Source of the DNA: Cyrtodaria siliqua
Lineage: Eukaryota; Mollusca; Bivalvia; Adapedonta; Hiatellidae
Length of the DNA stretch: 64,000 nt
Direction of reading: 5' to 3'
Assembly: GCA_037043455.1 (NCBI GenBank)
Contig: JAWPHD010010957.1
Span: 1 to 64,000 of the forward strand
Shown: piece after piece, positions 1-11,575 of the stretch
Layout: each line of letters opens with the position of its first letter
Position numbering within the stretch: the stretch's first letter is position 1
Made by a program: the position numbers and the translations under genes
Notes under the pieces: model-generated
What the model saw: the letters and a program-made list of their open reading frames with translations, nothing else
What the model was told of the DNA's origin: nothing
Databases searched by the model: none

Positions 1-60
1 ATCCATTATATTGGCGGTTTGTTTCCAATAAATTCAGCGTATTTGCCTTTTATCAAATAT

Positions 61-300
61 TGTAACATGGTCACTGAAAATTCTCTTTGTAATAGCACAG
101 GTGTAAATCGTTTAATTGAAAATAACACCTGTCGGAATAAATGGTGTACTACAACTACTAGTTATTGGAAGTGAGAGTAGGCAGGGGGCTGAAATGGACA
201 TGCTACAAATAGAGTATGGTTTCATCTCGATGGTTAATTTAAACACCTCGATGGGCTATGCCCATCTCGATGTTTACAATTAACCAACTCAATGAGACAT
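61..300. repeat. Dispersed repeat with internal inverted segments
   Basis: Bases 61-145 reappear, inverted and about 85-90% alike by eye, near 42655-42760. Bases 200-255 resemble 42541-42605 in direct orientation. Segments at 225-250 and 265-300 are partly inverted to one another, so the unit may be a foldback-type non-autonomous element. No open reading frame of interest is present. The window begins inside or just before it, so the left boundary is unknown. Confidence 0.6.
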
Positions 301-406
301 AACTCTATCTATTACTTATTGACAGTGTTCATGTTTACATTATTGAGGAACTCAGTATGTCACTTTTCCGAATGTATCCGCAAATCTTGACACAACAGAT
401 ACGGCA

Positions 407-542
407 TGATTGGTCGGTCATATGACCTAAAATACACCGATGATTGGTCGGTCATATTACCTAGAATACAGCGATGATTGGTCGGTCATGTGACCTAGAA
501 TACACCGATGATTGGTCGGTTATATGACCTAAAATACACCGA
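407..542. repeat. 34-bp tandem repeat, about 4 copies
   Basis: Four consecutive units contain gattggtcggtcata followed by a degenerate 'tgacctaaaatacaccgat' segment. They differ at only a few positions, so this is a young minisatellite. The core 'cggtcatatgaccta' contains the short palindrome ggtcatatgacc. Confidence 0.9.
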
Positions 543-2011
543 GGCGGAGCTGAGGTCCACATATCGGCTTACCTGCGTTTTCCCACAACCGCATCTGCCT
601 TTTCAATTTGCATAACAGGTAAAATATGTATGTTACGGAAATCGACGAGATTTTTTCGATTGTGACTTATCCAGCTAGACATGTATCGGAACCTCCTTAT
701 ATAAGGAAAGATCAACTAAGCTGTAAAAAACGTATTGCCCACATTGGCTTAAAACACATACATTATGTTTATTTTACAAAGTATTAACATAAAACACTGT
801 TTTGATTTATGTGATGTGTATATGTAGTGCGGGCAAATGATTAAATTTGAAGAAAACTGACAAAATCCTTAAGGTCTTATAAAGAAATGGAGCCATTCTC
901 CATGCGTTCCTACCTTCAATCAAAGCATATCATGGATACTATATATTCCACCTACATCATAAATATACACTGCATATTATCAATGCAAGCATGTTTTAAT
1001 TTATGTTTCGATCGTGAAATCCTCTATGGGTTATTTAGGTTAGTTATTTCTTATTGCTTCATTCCTGCTTAACATGTATTTCCTACGTGCAGTGCAGACA
1101 CTGGCGCTGGTCTATACATCTTGAAAAACCTATTAATTGACAGAACGTTTCTAATTTTTAAAAATCGAACAGCATTTTAATCTTGGAGTTTTATCGGAGT
1201 CATGCCGTTTTTGTGGTTGAGCAAACATTTGACAAAAATAGTAAATTGTTTGGAATTTGACGAATTAATTAAGTTTTTAAGATTAACAAAATACGACTAG
1301 AATAATAATATAATATTGGAGTTAAGCAAACCTTTTTAGAAAAGTAAATCTTATTCTCAACTGGACATGTAACAAACCAGAGAAATTCCCCCAAGTTCCG
1401 GCTAGTCCAAAATAAAATTTAACTTCCGGCAAATTCCAAGATGGCTACTACCTTTTTACAATAGGGAAAGCTTGTCCTCTAGCACCGCATGATGTGAATT
1501 TTAGTCGTGAAAAAACATCCTGTAAAATTGAATTTCAGTATTTTAACATATTAAACTCTTATTATCTGGTGACATAAGATTGTTTTCTTTATTTCGAATA
1601 CGCCAAAAGTTCAGGAAACCAATCCTTCCGATGGTGATATCGTAATTCATTACTACAGTTTCTCATAAATAAACCAGAATGCGGATGAAGCCTTCCCTTG
1701 CGTATTCAGAAACATAGTGCAGTGAAAGATAAGAAACACATTATATGCTTTCGCATTCTGAAAAAAAACAGAAACAAAATTAATCTTAAAAGTAACGAAT
1801 GCTGCTGGCACGGAATGCAAATGTTTTGCCAACCAACATTTGGTTAACAACAGCTTGAATACCAGTGTATGCAAAATTCCAATATAGTGTTTTGTAAAAA
1901 GTGAACGAGATATTTTGAAAATAACTGTAAAATGTAACAACCTTTTGACAACTGTCTTTTTGGAAGAAATATTTTGATTTTATTTAAATATCAAAGATAA
2001 TGCCTCATTAG

Positions 2012-2332
2012 AGGGCTGGCGTGGCGCAGTCGGTAGCGCGGCGGATTTGTAACCGGAGGCCCCGGGTTCAATCCTCCGTGGTGCCACTGAGTTCCGTCGG
2101 TGTGTTCTTGGGCAAGACACTTTCCCTTAGCCTCGTCCGTCGGATGGGGATGTAAACCGGGTGGTCCTGTGTATCGGTCTATCCTCCGAGCACGTTAAAG
2201 AACCATAGGAATCTATTCGAAAATAAGAGTAGGGCAGGTTCCCGGATTCCTATGTATCCTTCCCCTCTCTTTGGGGCGGCTCTAAATAACCTGTACTGTG
2301 TTGATGAGCCGTTAAACAACATTCAATTCATT
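2012..2332 (+). mobile_element. SINE family A, near full length, tRNA-derived head
   Basis: The element opens with a tRNA-like head: A-box region gtggcgcagtcggtagcgcg, an anticodon-loop-like stretch with tttgtaa (tRNA-Thr-like), and B-box ggttcaatcc near 2068. The body includes cttgggcaagacactttccc and ctttggggcggctctaaata, and it ends with gttaaacaacattcaattca, an (ATTCA)n-type tail. The boxes are the internal RNA polymerase III promoter expected of tRNA-derived SINEs. It is the most complete plus-strand copy here and the reference for the other family A copies. No long target duplication was obvious. Confidence 0.9.
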
Positions 2333-2360
2333 GTATTGAGTGCTTCTCAATTGCCAGTTT

Positions 2361-3600
2361 CCGTCTTCGCAAATTGAGTTTCATTGCACAGCATATATTC
2401 AGTTTTAAGGCAGTATCTTGTTTATCATGCAATTGGTTACATGATCCGAATTCCGGGCCTTCGACTGTGGCGTAGTTTTATTCACCATCTAAATTTCTCA
2501 CTTGTTGTTAAATGAGGCCATGCACTATATTTTCACACACAAAAACGAATAACTATATGAATAGCTTCTGTTTGCAAGCAGTGATTTATTTTAAATGTAT
2601 GCTTCTGAAAAATACGTTTTAGCTTTCGTCAAACAGAATTAAATTGAATACTTTACGACGTCACTCCCCGAGTTATTACGTGATCTTATAACATAAGAAA
2701 CAAATCATATTCCTTTTCTTTCTAACATATCAAGTTGTATATGCAGGCTTGTTTTAGAAGTAAATGTTAATTACCCACTTATCTGCAGAAAGCACAGCAA
2801 TATCTTCAAAGAAACAATAGCAAATAATAGAACTCGGTTTTACCGTCTGTGTCTGAAAATGTGCTCTTTTTATTGATATGTATAGCAGCGTTTATTTAAT
2901 TTAGCTTAACAATAGTTACGTTTCAGTCTGTATTACATATATCAATAAGTAGCTCACCCTCCTGCAAGTTGCGGCAGGAGCGGTCTGTACACTTGTTTTA
3001 TCAGGTTATTGTACTTTTAAACAATACACATACTTTCCATACGATGAACAGTTTCATGATTTCAGACAGGTTATGATATGGCTGAGAGGGTTGTTTTAAA
3101 ATCTAAGTGTAGTGATGCATTGCAAAACGAAAGTGAAATGATAAAATTAAAGACAATTTTAGTTACACCGCTTCAAAAATATTAAAGGCTGAAGTTGCTC
3201 TTCGCTTTTTTAGCATACAATTTAAGCTAAATTTTGTCGCACTGACAACATTTAAGGAGCAATAAATCCAAAAATAAACACATTGCAAATAAAAACTACT
3301 AACAGTTTCATATGGAAGATATAAAAGTTTGTGTTTTAGACAAAAAAAAGTCCATATTGGCCGTCGAAATCAGATTTTTAGTCAAAATATTTTTTTCAGT
3401 ATTTGGCGTGTTCAGTATCATTTACATGACTTAAAAACATGCCCTCAAAACACATTTTTTATTTGATGGAAGTATCTAAAACTTGATAAATTAATGGGCG
3501 AAAGTTCATTTTAACATAATCCGTATCAATAGCTACAACAATGGACAATAATTAAATTTTAGGACCATAGTTGCATTATTTAATGAACGCCCGTCGTATG
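2361..3600. other. Unannotated AT-rich stretch
   Basis: I see no coding region, tRNA or tandem array here. It belongs to the ~3 kb that is present in segmental copy 1 and missing from copy 2, so it could be an old insertion or sequence deleted from the other copy. Confidence 0.4.
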
Positions 3601-3616
3601 TATCAAGCCGTTCATA

Positions 3617-4070
3617 CACTCAAGTGATATGAAAACGCAACACGAGAATTTCCGCTATATATTGTATATACTGCACACCTAATTGCACATAATATTCCAA
3701 AGAAATCCCAAGATGTTTTTTAAAAAGAAAGTTGCAGTTAACTAGAGAAAGGACACAACTGTGATGTTGTAGATGTTTTAATCACACTACACTTTGTAAC
3801 AAGAACTTCATAAATGTTGAAATAGCTCTTTGAAAAATTTAGCTAGTTCAGTACTGTATTTAACGTAAATAGTTTGCAAAATGTTTGAGCAAACGCGTAC
3901 TCTGTGAATAATGAAACATTGAAGGAATACTATTTGCTGTATTATTTGTTGTTTTAGTATTTTTTCCAAAAGGAAAGGTCTTACGTATGTACCAATCGAT
4001 TAAAAACAGGATATTGTACATACAATATATAGCGGAAATTCCCGTGTTGCGTTTTCATATCACTTGAGTG
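3617..4070. mobile_element. MITE with TA target duplication (Tc1/mariner type)
   Basis: The ends are inverted repeats of about 55 bp: left begins cactcaagtgatatgaaaa and right ends with its reverse complement ttttcatatcacttgagtg. Mismatches are few. The element is flanked by TA at 3615-3616 and 4071-4072, the target duplication of the Tc1/mariner superfamily. The 454-bp length and lack of a transposase ORF make it non-autonomous. Its interior is AT-rich with no recognised feature. Confidence 0.85.
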
Positions 4071-4111
4071 TACGCCTATGCAGGCGTCACTATGGCCACT
4101 CGTTACCTGCA

Positions 4112-4420
4112 GTAAGTTAAAGCAGCATCATATTGTAATATAACAATAGACACACAAACAATGGCTTATTGAGATGCAGAAATGAAGCTCACCATTGTTA
4201 TATAATCAGCATAATATAGTATAACAACATACGTAAAAGGCATGGCAGATTGATGTTGCAAAACATGAAGCTACGTACTTCCCTAGTTATATAATCAGCC
4301 TAATATAGTACAATAATAGAAGAAAACATCACCAGCTTATGGTATATTGATGCTGAGCCCTCTCGTCTGAAGTTCATTAAAACAGCATACGGTAATATTA
4401 CAAAAGAACTACATGGTATA
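4112..4420. repeat. Degenerate ~100-bp tandem repeat
   Basis: Three diverged units share the order: a run like caatggcttattgag, then gaagctca, then gttatataatcagc, then taatatagta. Divergence is high, so this is an old array. Confidence 0.5.
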
Positions 4421-4606
4421 CTGAGGGAGCAACAAAGATGGTTGACACTCTTGTAAGCATTAAGTTACCCTTTGTTTCGTAGAGCATCCAACACGTTCCC
4501 AAATATTTACAATAAAAGGCAGCGCACTAAAATCAGAAACTAATCAAACCTTTATTGTTATTGAAGCATTCTGAAACATCTCTTACAACTTAATTTGTAG
4601 TGTTTG

Positions 4607-4736
4607 TTTTATCTTTGAAGTAAGATGTTAGGTACACGTTCGGTTAATCGCAAACTGCAACCTAATCAACTGTTATCTTTGAAGTTTAATGTTAGGTACA
4701 CGTTCGGTTAATCGCAAACTGCAACCTAATCAACTG
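4607..4736. repeat. Tandem duplication of ~66 bp, 2 copies
   Basis: Two adjacent, nearly identical units contain gttaggtacacgttcggtta and cgcaaactgcaacctaatca. Only the region after tctttgaagt differs, so the duplication is recent. Confidence 0.9.
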
Positions 4737-5067
4737 AAGATAAATAAGTTCACGATAATATATCATTAATAAATATGTTTGTTTCTAGGTATCTGTTGAT
4801 TTTATTTTTTGATTTGGTTTGAATTATCTCAGACATTTATCAAAAATCACTGGAGAATAACAACGTATATAATGGCGATTAATGACAGTTGTATGCCAGA
4901 TATGAAGTATATAGTTTATTTCATACGGTAGCAACAGAAACAGACAAAAACAATATGTTACAGTGTGTAGAAAAGTGGAAAAGTAGGTTTCACAGAATAC
5001 AGTCAACTAAAAACACGCATTAAACGACAACATAAAGACAAACGGGTTGACCACAGGGCTTCCGCCT

Positions 5068-5326
5068 TGTTAGTTGAAGGTTAGAGTCTCAGACTTGAAA
5101 TCACTTGCCCCTCACCGCTGTAGGTTCGATCCCTCAGGGGCCTAGGAATCTTTATGTGAGGAAGCTATCCAGCTGTCTTGCGGAACGTCGATGGTTCTAC
5201 CCAGGTGCCCGACCTCGCACGAAAATTGCCCGGAGGGACACCTGGGGTCTTTCTCCACCAGTGGAAGCTGGAAAGTCGCCATATGACCTTAGCTGTTGGT
5301 GCGACTATAAAATCCAATTCAATTAT
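5068..5326 (+). mobile_element. SINE family B, tRNA-Ser-like head, degraded 5' end
   Basis: From about 5090 this matches the copy at 46046-46322 with about 95% identity by eye. The head carries gacttgaaatcac, as in the anticodon arm of tRNA-Ser(UGA), and B-box ggttcgatccc near 5122. The body has gaagctatccagctg and ctggaaagtcgcc. The tail is aatccaattcaatt, shorter than in the 46-kb copy. The A-box part is altered compared with the other copy. Short ORFs across it are by-products of the SINE sequence. Confidence 0.88.
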
Positions 5327-5904
5327 TCTTTTAACGTTGACTGATGTTTCTGATGCTCATAATACTGTCGCATATTCTTAAGTGGACCGTTGACCAAATA
5401 TTTCATTTTATGAAATATCTTAAGTTTTGCTTTTCTATTGCATTGTAAACTATTTATAAAGCCAATATATGCTGACATTTTGAATGCATGGCCTATATAT
5501 TTTTTCTGTGATAGATCTTATTTAAATGCGTTGCTGACGTCCGCGTATTACGTACATGTGCAGGTTTATTTTACCGGCTATCGATTCTGGCCTATCGTAT
5601 TGTCCTATAGGGAGGAACAAAGCAATTTCGACAATGTTTTAACACTCCTGTTATATACTTGGCTTTCAGTAACATATCAAAAATGTTTTATTGGTCTAAA
5701 TATCGGTTGGTCTTTAAGTCAGTATAACTAGACTAGTATTTCACTGGTAAATATATTTACGAACGTCTCATGTTGTAACACTTATCGGTGTATTTTCGTA
5801 TTGCTCTTGCTTATGTCAAGTCGTTATGTCTTTGCTTTGTGCATTTCCAGGCTTTTTTATATTCATACTTTTTGATTTACTTGTATCGCCTATTAATACT
5901 GCCT

Positions 5905-6080
5905 AGTTTGTTAGAGGATATAGCCTAGAGTGGATTTTTGTATTTACACAGCCCCATTTAACTGGGGTTACAATAGGGTAAGAGTGAAGCTAGGTGCACC
6001 CTTTAACCCGGTTTTAAACCCCATCGGCCTTTTGACCACTTATCTTTTCAAAACGGTACCCGTATTATCAACCATTTAAA
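5905..6080 (+). repeat. Dispersed repeat family E (copy inside segmental duplication)
   Basis: Shares blocks such as catttaactgggg-tacaatagggta and aggtgcaccctt with 10910-11085, 45670-45860 and, inverted, 53950-54110. The 5.9- and 10.9-kb copies are explained by the segmental duplication; the other two show that the family is dispersed. No coding potential was recognised. Confidence 0.65.
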
Positions 6081-6605
6081 ATCGGATTCGTATACGTGTC
6101 GTCCGGTGTATATATAAAACAACCAGGCAAGTATACTTTCTTTTAACTTAAAAGCTAAGGATCACTTTTATTCTTCCATATAATTTTATTAGAAATTAAT
6201 TCACAATAACAATATTAATTTCATTGATACTTCAACAATTCCGAAATTTGAATCAAGTCGTGAGATCACATGACCATACACTGCCCTAAATAATTTCATG
6301 TAAAGTATAAATAATGCTATTTATTTCAGCAAGAAATTTAGCCAGCAAAAAAGTGATCCTTAGCAATTTTTTAGTAGTATAATTCTTAGACGCACATAAA
6401 GTTATATGATAGATTACGCTGTCAATGTTGTGTGATAAGTAGTTTACATATATTTGACTGACATAGAAAATGTATTGCCCATTGGATACTGACAAAAACA
6501 TCGCAGTTACTTTAAAATAGACTCATTATTCTATAGCATTACAATATGTATAACTGTACTCATGACTAGACTTCATAAAATAGCAATTGTATGTATAACA
6601 TCTTC

Positions 6606-6720
6606 TATTGTATATCCTTACACTACACTATAATCAGCTGCGTATACCATGTTCTGTAGCATATCCTTACACTACACGATAATAAGTTGTGTATACCATG
6701 TTCTGTAGCATATCCTTATA
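6606..6720. repeat. ~49-bp tandem repeat, left part
   Basis: Units of the type gcatatccttacactacact followed by ataataagttgtgtatacc and atgttctgta occur here about 2.3 times. They resume at 7160-7310 after an insertion, with a lone unit in segmental copy 2 near 11645-11690. Confidence 0.8.
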
Positions 6721-6724
6721 CTTA

Positions 6725-6950
6725 AGAAATAGAACATCGTTTACTGTGAATTATCGTTTAATATATCACGGTTCGGAGTTCAATTGTAAACAATAATTTC
6801 ACTCGCCCTTATTGTAAACAATAATTTCACTCGCCCTTATTGTAAACAATAATTTCACGAGCCCGAAGGGCGAGTGGAATTATTGTTTACAATTGAACGA
6901 CAAACCGTGATATATTATAGATAATTCACCGTAAACGATGTTCTATTTCT
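6725..6950. mobile_element. Foldback (long inverted repeat) element inserted in a tandem repeat
   Basis: The left end agaaatagaacatcgtttac and the right end gtaaacgatgttctatttct are reverse complements. The inversion continues through the 'tatatcacggtt' and 'attgtaaacaataatttcac' regions. The left arm holds three tandem copies of a 29-bp subrepeat (ttgtaaacaataatttcac plus tcgcccttat, 6785-6860), whereas the right arm has one. The two parts of the surrounding 49-bp tandem repeat show that about 437 bp (6724-7160) was inserted. No ORF is present. Confidence 0.75.
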
Positions 6951-7160
6951 ATTCTAATACCCCTAAAATGTGAAAATAACGCACACATCTGAAACCTTTC
7001 GGATTGCTTTGCTTCCTCTCCTAACGTTGCATACGTTACAATGCGAAATGCGCAATGCGCAATGCTTATTCTCCTAACGTTGCAAACGTTACAGTGATAT
7101 ATCGTTCAATATAACGAGATATTTTAAACTAGGCTATATAGTGCGGGTGTATTAGAATAC
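6951..7160. repeat. Second inverted-repeat segment of the 6.7-7.2-kb insertion
   Basis: Attctaatacccc at the left is approximately inverted by gggtgtattagaat at 7145-7158. Inside, cctaacgttgca-acgttac occurs twice (7020-7042 and 7073-7093). This may be the remnant of a different small element next to the foldback arms. Confidence 0.45.
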
Positions 7161-7310
7161 ACAATAATAAGCTGCGTAAATCATATTCTAGCATATCCTT
7201 ACACTAAACTATAATAAGTTGTGTATACCATGTTCTATAGCATAATCTTACACTACACTATAATAAGTTGTGTATACCGTGTTCTAGCATAAATCTTACA
7301 CTATATTATA
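7160..7310. repeat. ~49-bp tandem repeat, right part
   Basis: About three further units of the 6606-6720 repeat, more diverged, ending near ctatattatagttatc. Continuity of this array across the insertion supports insertion over chance. Confidence 0.75.
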
Positions 7311-8004
7311 GTTATCTATACAATTGCTGAAAAAGTGAAGGAATGTTAAAATAATCTTAGCAATTGCGTAATCAGTTATTTTATTCTTTATTATTTTTTT
7401 TCGGAATAAAAGTATATTTAAATATATTGTACATGGTAATGTTAAGACACAGTTTATTGGTCCTGTGTGGTATATTTATTTATTACATATATGTGGTGAC
7501 ATATTGGGATTTCTCAATGAAATAATATTCATAATCGCTAAACATTAATAACTAACTCCAAACACAAAAATAACTCACTATTACGTCGTGTAATGACGTC
7601 AATAAAGTGTTGATGACGTCGACGTTATCCGCCGATAACATTTAATAAAGCAAATAAGTTCGGTTAAAATCATGCATATACTAATTTAAAATGTAATAAA
7701 TATATTACTTAACTGCTGGGTTCGATTATAGCGAAATTCTTCACTCAAGGTAGACGTGTTTTGTTTTTTCAAAAGTAACACATCTCAACATTCACTATCT
7801 CGTGAAGCATTTCCCAATAACCGATCCAAGCATTTAAATAATCTCTATGTATTGCGGGTAGAGGATTACATTTATAGAATTTACCAAATCAGCTTGGTCT
7901 GTTAAAGAAAGGGAGACATTCTCCAAGAATTCCTACCTTTAAAAAAAGGATATCAGTGATAATATATAGGTCACATCATACATTTATACTTTATAATAGT
8001 GTTA

Positions 8005-8135
8005 ATAGCTTAAGGCGGTGCTAGGAGGCGTGAGAGGTGTTGCATCTTATAATTACCTCTCATGAACAGACTCAATAAAACCGAGTCTGCTACTTTTCGC
8101 TCTTGTTTGGGTTTGTTTCTTCCAAGGTATTTTCA
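8005..8135 (+). repeat. Dispersed repeat family G ('cttaag...gaaaccgagtctgc' type)
   Basis: Contains aggcgtgagaggtgttgca, ctctcatgaacagactcaat and aaaaccgagtctgc followed by ctcttgtttgggtttgtt. Related copies lie near 17150-17320, 20745-21010, 49180-49385 (inverted), 19890-19935 (inverted, partial) and 15545-15585 (partial). It has no ORF of note. The class is unknown, possibly a non-autonomous element or a solo terminal segment. Confidence 0.65.
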
Positions 8136-8457
8136 GCATTTATTAAAATAATAACGTAAAACGTAAAGATGCTTCATTTTGTAAATGATTATTAATGACA
8201 AACATATTTTAATTTATGTTTCGATCATGAAATCCTGCACGGGTTATATAGGTTCGTGGTGCCTTACATTGCCTTATTCCAGCACGTCAACATGTTAAAA
8301 ACTTAAAAGTATTTGAATCTTGAAGTTGAACAAAGTATCGGAATCATGACGTTGAGATTATTGCATTTGACAAAAAATAGTTAATTACTTGGAATTTGAC
8401 AAAGTAATTAAATCTTGAGGTTTAACAAAATACAAATATATAATATAATGTTGGTGA

Positions 8458-9590
8458 TAAAGTCCCTATCACACAATCAATGTTTAATTACACTAATTCA
8501 GCCGGATGTGCTCGCCTGGAGGAGTCGAAAGTAGTTCTGTATTAAAGAGTGCTGATCTGTTTTTTTCTTTAAAAACATTTTTAGTGCAATTTCCTGTTAT
8601 TTTTTGGCTGTAACTGTATTTTGGACATGTTGTTGATATTTGAAAAGGGAGCTCATCATGTTTTTGACAGTTTTTTATATAAAGTTCAGAAGTGAAAGTA
8701 GACAGGGTACGAAATTGCAAGGGGTAAAAAATATCTTTGTCCTTTGACCCGGTGTTAGTGTACAGCTAAAGAAATGTTTCTTAGAAGGTATTAAACCGCC
8801 TAGTTCCTTGTTAATAGCAGACATGTTTATTTACATGATAAAGTAAGTTTCCCAGAATTCTAATCAGGTCTGAGTTTTTAACAGGTTGTCAACATTCTAA
8901 CTTGACTATGGAATGGGTATGGAGACTCATTTACGCTATTATAACCTCAACAGAGAAATTTACAACAGTAGTACACCGTTTCCAAACCTACCGACGACGA
9001 GGTATATATATATATATATATATATGTATTATTCCTCACTGTCAACACTCCATGTAAAATCTCCATACCCTGCCGGGTTGGTATTTCGCACTACCCTCAA
9101 CGCGTCATAGCGGGTGATAGCGCAAAATATCATCCCTCCAGCTTTTTGAAAAGCTCAGTTCTAAAAACAGATTATTTCAACACCAACAACAATTTTTCTT
9201 CATTAACGAGTATATTAGGAGTATGTGTTCAGTATAATAAAATAAATACCACACCCTCTTGAGCCTCGGTCGACTTTACATTCTCGGGTTGATAATATTC
9301 ACTGACACCCTCAACAGGATATGATATTTACATAATAACATATATTTAAACTCTACAGAAACAGAGGCCAAACCGCAAAACTGATGTGTCGAATTAGGAG
9401 TTACCAACTTATAATTCATTTTAAGCATATTCAATCATGAATATTTTAAGAACCTGTGAATAAACCTATTCGTTTAATCAACACATATACGTTATTATAT
9501 GACCAGAACACCTGGACAGAGTTTTGATAAATGGTTTTATAGAGTAATTTTACTGTTATTTGGTGTTTGATGGGTTAGTTTCTTTAAGCA
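8458..9590. mobile_element. 1.1-kb insertion, unclassified element
   Basis: The boundaries are given by comparison with the empty site in segmental copy 1. A shorter relative lies at 46343-46690: both begin near aaa-tccctatc, both contain acagtagtacaccg-like and ataattcattttangcatat blocks, and both end near ggttagtttctttaag. Part of the internal sequence also resembles 14590-14630 in inverse orientation. A TA microsatellite occupies 9003-9027. No transposase or RT ORF is visible. Confidence 0.55.
9003..9027. repeat. (TA)n microsatellite
   Basis: About 12 TA dinucleotides. In the related copy at 46435 the position is ggtatatatacc, the tip of a hairpin, so the run probably grew from that palindrome. 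Confidence 0.9.
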
Positions 9591-11354
9591 AACCTTTTCA
9601 GAAAAGTTAATCTTATTCTCAACTGGACATATAACAAACCAGAGAAATTACCCCAAGTACTTCCTAGTCCATAATAAAATTTAACTTCCGGCAAATTCCA
9701 AGATAGCCACTACGCATTTACAATAGTGAAAGTTGGTGATCCTTACTCCTCTAGAACCGCTTGATGTATTGATACATGTGACTTAATAATGTTATAAATA
9801 TGGCGTACAGTTAGTCCAAACTGATGATGATGATGTCTTCTCGAAAACTGCGTGGCATATTTTTACTAAATTATTTGAGGACATTTTTTACAATGTCAAG
9901 TTAGCAGTTAACAAAATTCAGTTTCCCTCAAAACACAAGATGGTGCTATAATGTTTTTTAATGCTACAGCGGATTAAACCGCATGGTAACAGAAAATCCC
10001 TTAACCACAAAGTTCAGTCCTGCAGAAAGTCATGTATCAATATATTTCAGTATTTTGATATATCATGAAATTCTTATAATCTGGTGACATTCTTATCAAA
10101 TAATAGTGTTTTCGGTTATTTGCAATATGCTAAACTTACGGGAAACCAATCCTTCCGATTGTGCTATCGTAATTTATTACTATAGTTTCTCATAAATAAA
10201 CCAGAATGCGGATGAAACCTTCTCTTGCGTATGCAGAAACATAGTGCACTGAAAGATAAGAAACACCTCGAAATTAATCTTAAAGGTAACGACAGCTGCT
10301 GGCACTGAATGCAAATGTTTTACCAACCAATATTTGGTTAAAATCACTGTGAATACCAGTGTATACAAAATTCCAATACAGCATTTTGTAAAAATGCCGC
10401 TTTGAATATTTTATTGAGTACTTCTCAATTGCCTTCATAAAATAGTATAACTTACGTATTATTTTGTGATATATATTATTTAAATGCTTTGCTGACGTCC
10501 GCGTATTACGTACTTGTGCAGGTTTCTTTTACCGGCTATAGATTCTAGCCTGTCATATTGCCCTACAGGGAGAAAAATGCAATTTCGACAATGTTTTACA
10601 CTCCTGTTATCTACTTGGCTTTCGGTCTAACGGTAACATATCAATACTGTTTTATTAGTCGAAACTAACACGATATCATTTGTATGTCGGCTGGTCTTTA
10701 AGTTCGTATTACAAGACGGTATTGTCACTGGCCAAGTATATATGTTTACGACCGCCTGACGTTGTGACACTTGCGCATTGCTCTTGCTTTTGTCAAGTTA
10801 TTAAGTCCTTGCTTTGTGGCTTTCTGTGCTTTTGTTCTTTTGTTTTTATATTCATATGTACATGATCATCTTTGTGCTTTACTTATATCGTCTATTAATA
10901 CTGTCTAGTTTCTTAGCGGGTATAGCCCGGCGAGAATTTTTATATTTACACGGTCCCATTTAACTAGGATGACAATTGGGTAAGGCTTGGCGCACCCTTG
11001 AACCTGGTTTAACCCCCCAGTTGCCTTTTAACCACTTTGCTTTCCAATGCGATACCCCTATTTTCAAAAATATTTAATCGGGGTACTTATAGATGTCGTT
11101 TAATGTATATATATGTATATAAAAGTAAAAAGCCAAATTTACTTTCTTTAACTTACTTAAGGTTATTGAACATAAGTGTTAGACACGCATAGAGTGCTTT
11201 GATTCATTACACCGTCAGTTTTGTGTGATATGTGTTTTCCACATAAAACATTTATTGCCCGTGCGATATTGACAAAAACATCACAGTTCCCTTGAAATAA
11301 ACTATATAGAAGTATATAGCCTTTACAAGGGAATGTAGACTCAGGCGGGACTAG

Positions 11355-11575
11355 CATTACAATAATTATAACTGTACTCATATAACTGTACTCATACAAC
11401 TGTACTCATATAACTATACTCATACAACTGTACTCATATAACTGTACTCATACAACTGTACTCATATAACTGTACTCGTACAACTGTACTCATATAACTG
11501 TACTCATATAACTGTACCCATATAACTGTACTCATATAACTGTACTCATATAACTGTACTCATAAAACTACTCAT
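11355..11575. repeat. 14-bp tandem repeat, about 16 copies
   Basis: Units of ataactgtactcat alternate in part with acaactgtactcat. The paralogous site in segmental copy 1 (near 6548) carries one unit, so expansion followed the duplication. Confidence 0.92.

Larger units (their letters stand above)
846..6720. repeat. Ancient segmental duplication, copy 1
   Basis: Blocks near 885-1070, 1110-1330, 1330-1500, 1650-1940, 2334-2357, 5490-5790, 5905-6200 and 6385-6720 recur in the same order and orientation at 7905-11690. Identity by eye ranges from roughly 70% to 90%. Copy 1 holds about 3 kb between 2360 and 5440 that copy 2 lacks at about 10430, and a SINE A at 2012-2332 that copy 2 also lacks. 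No ORF is conserved between the copies, so this looks like non-coding duplication or two copies of a large non-autonomous element. Confidence 0.75.

Noticed and set aside
887..1072. Small ORF preserved in the segmental duplication
   Set aside because: The paralogous sequence at 7905-8250 does not keep the frame open, so conservation is not at the protein level.
5105..5381. Small protein-coding ORFs, also at 46095-46458
   Set aside because: Both sets are frames through SINE B copies and are similar for that reason only.
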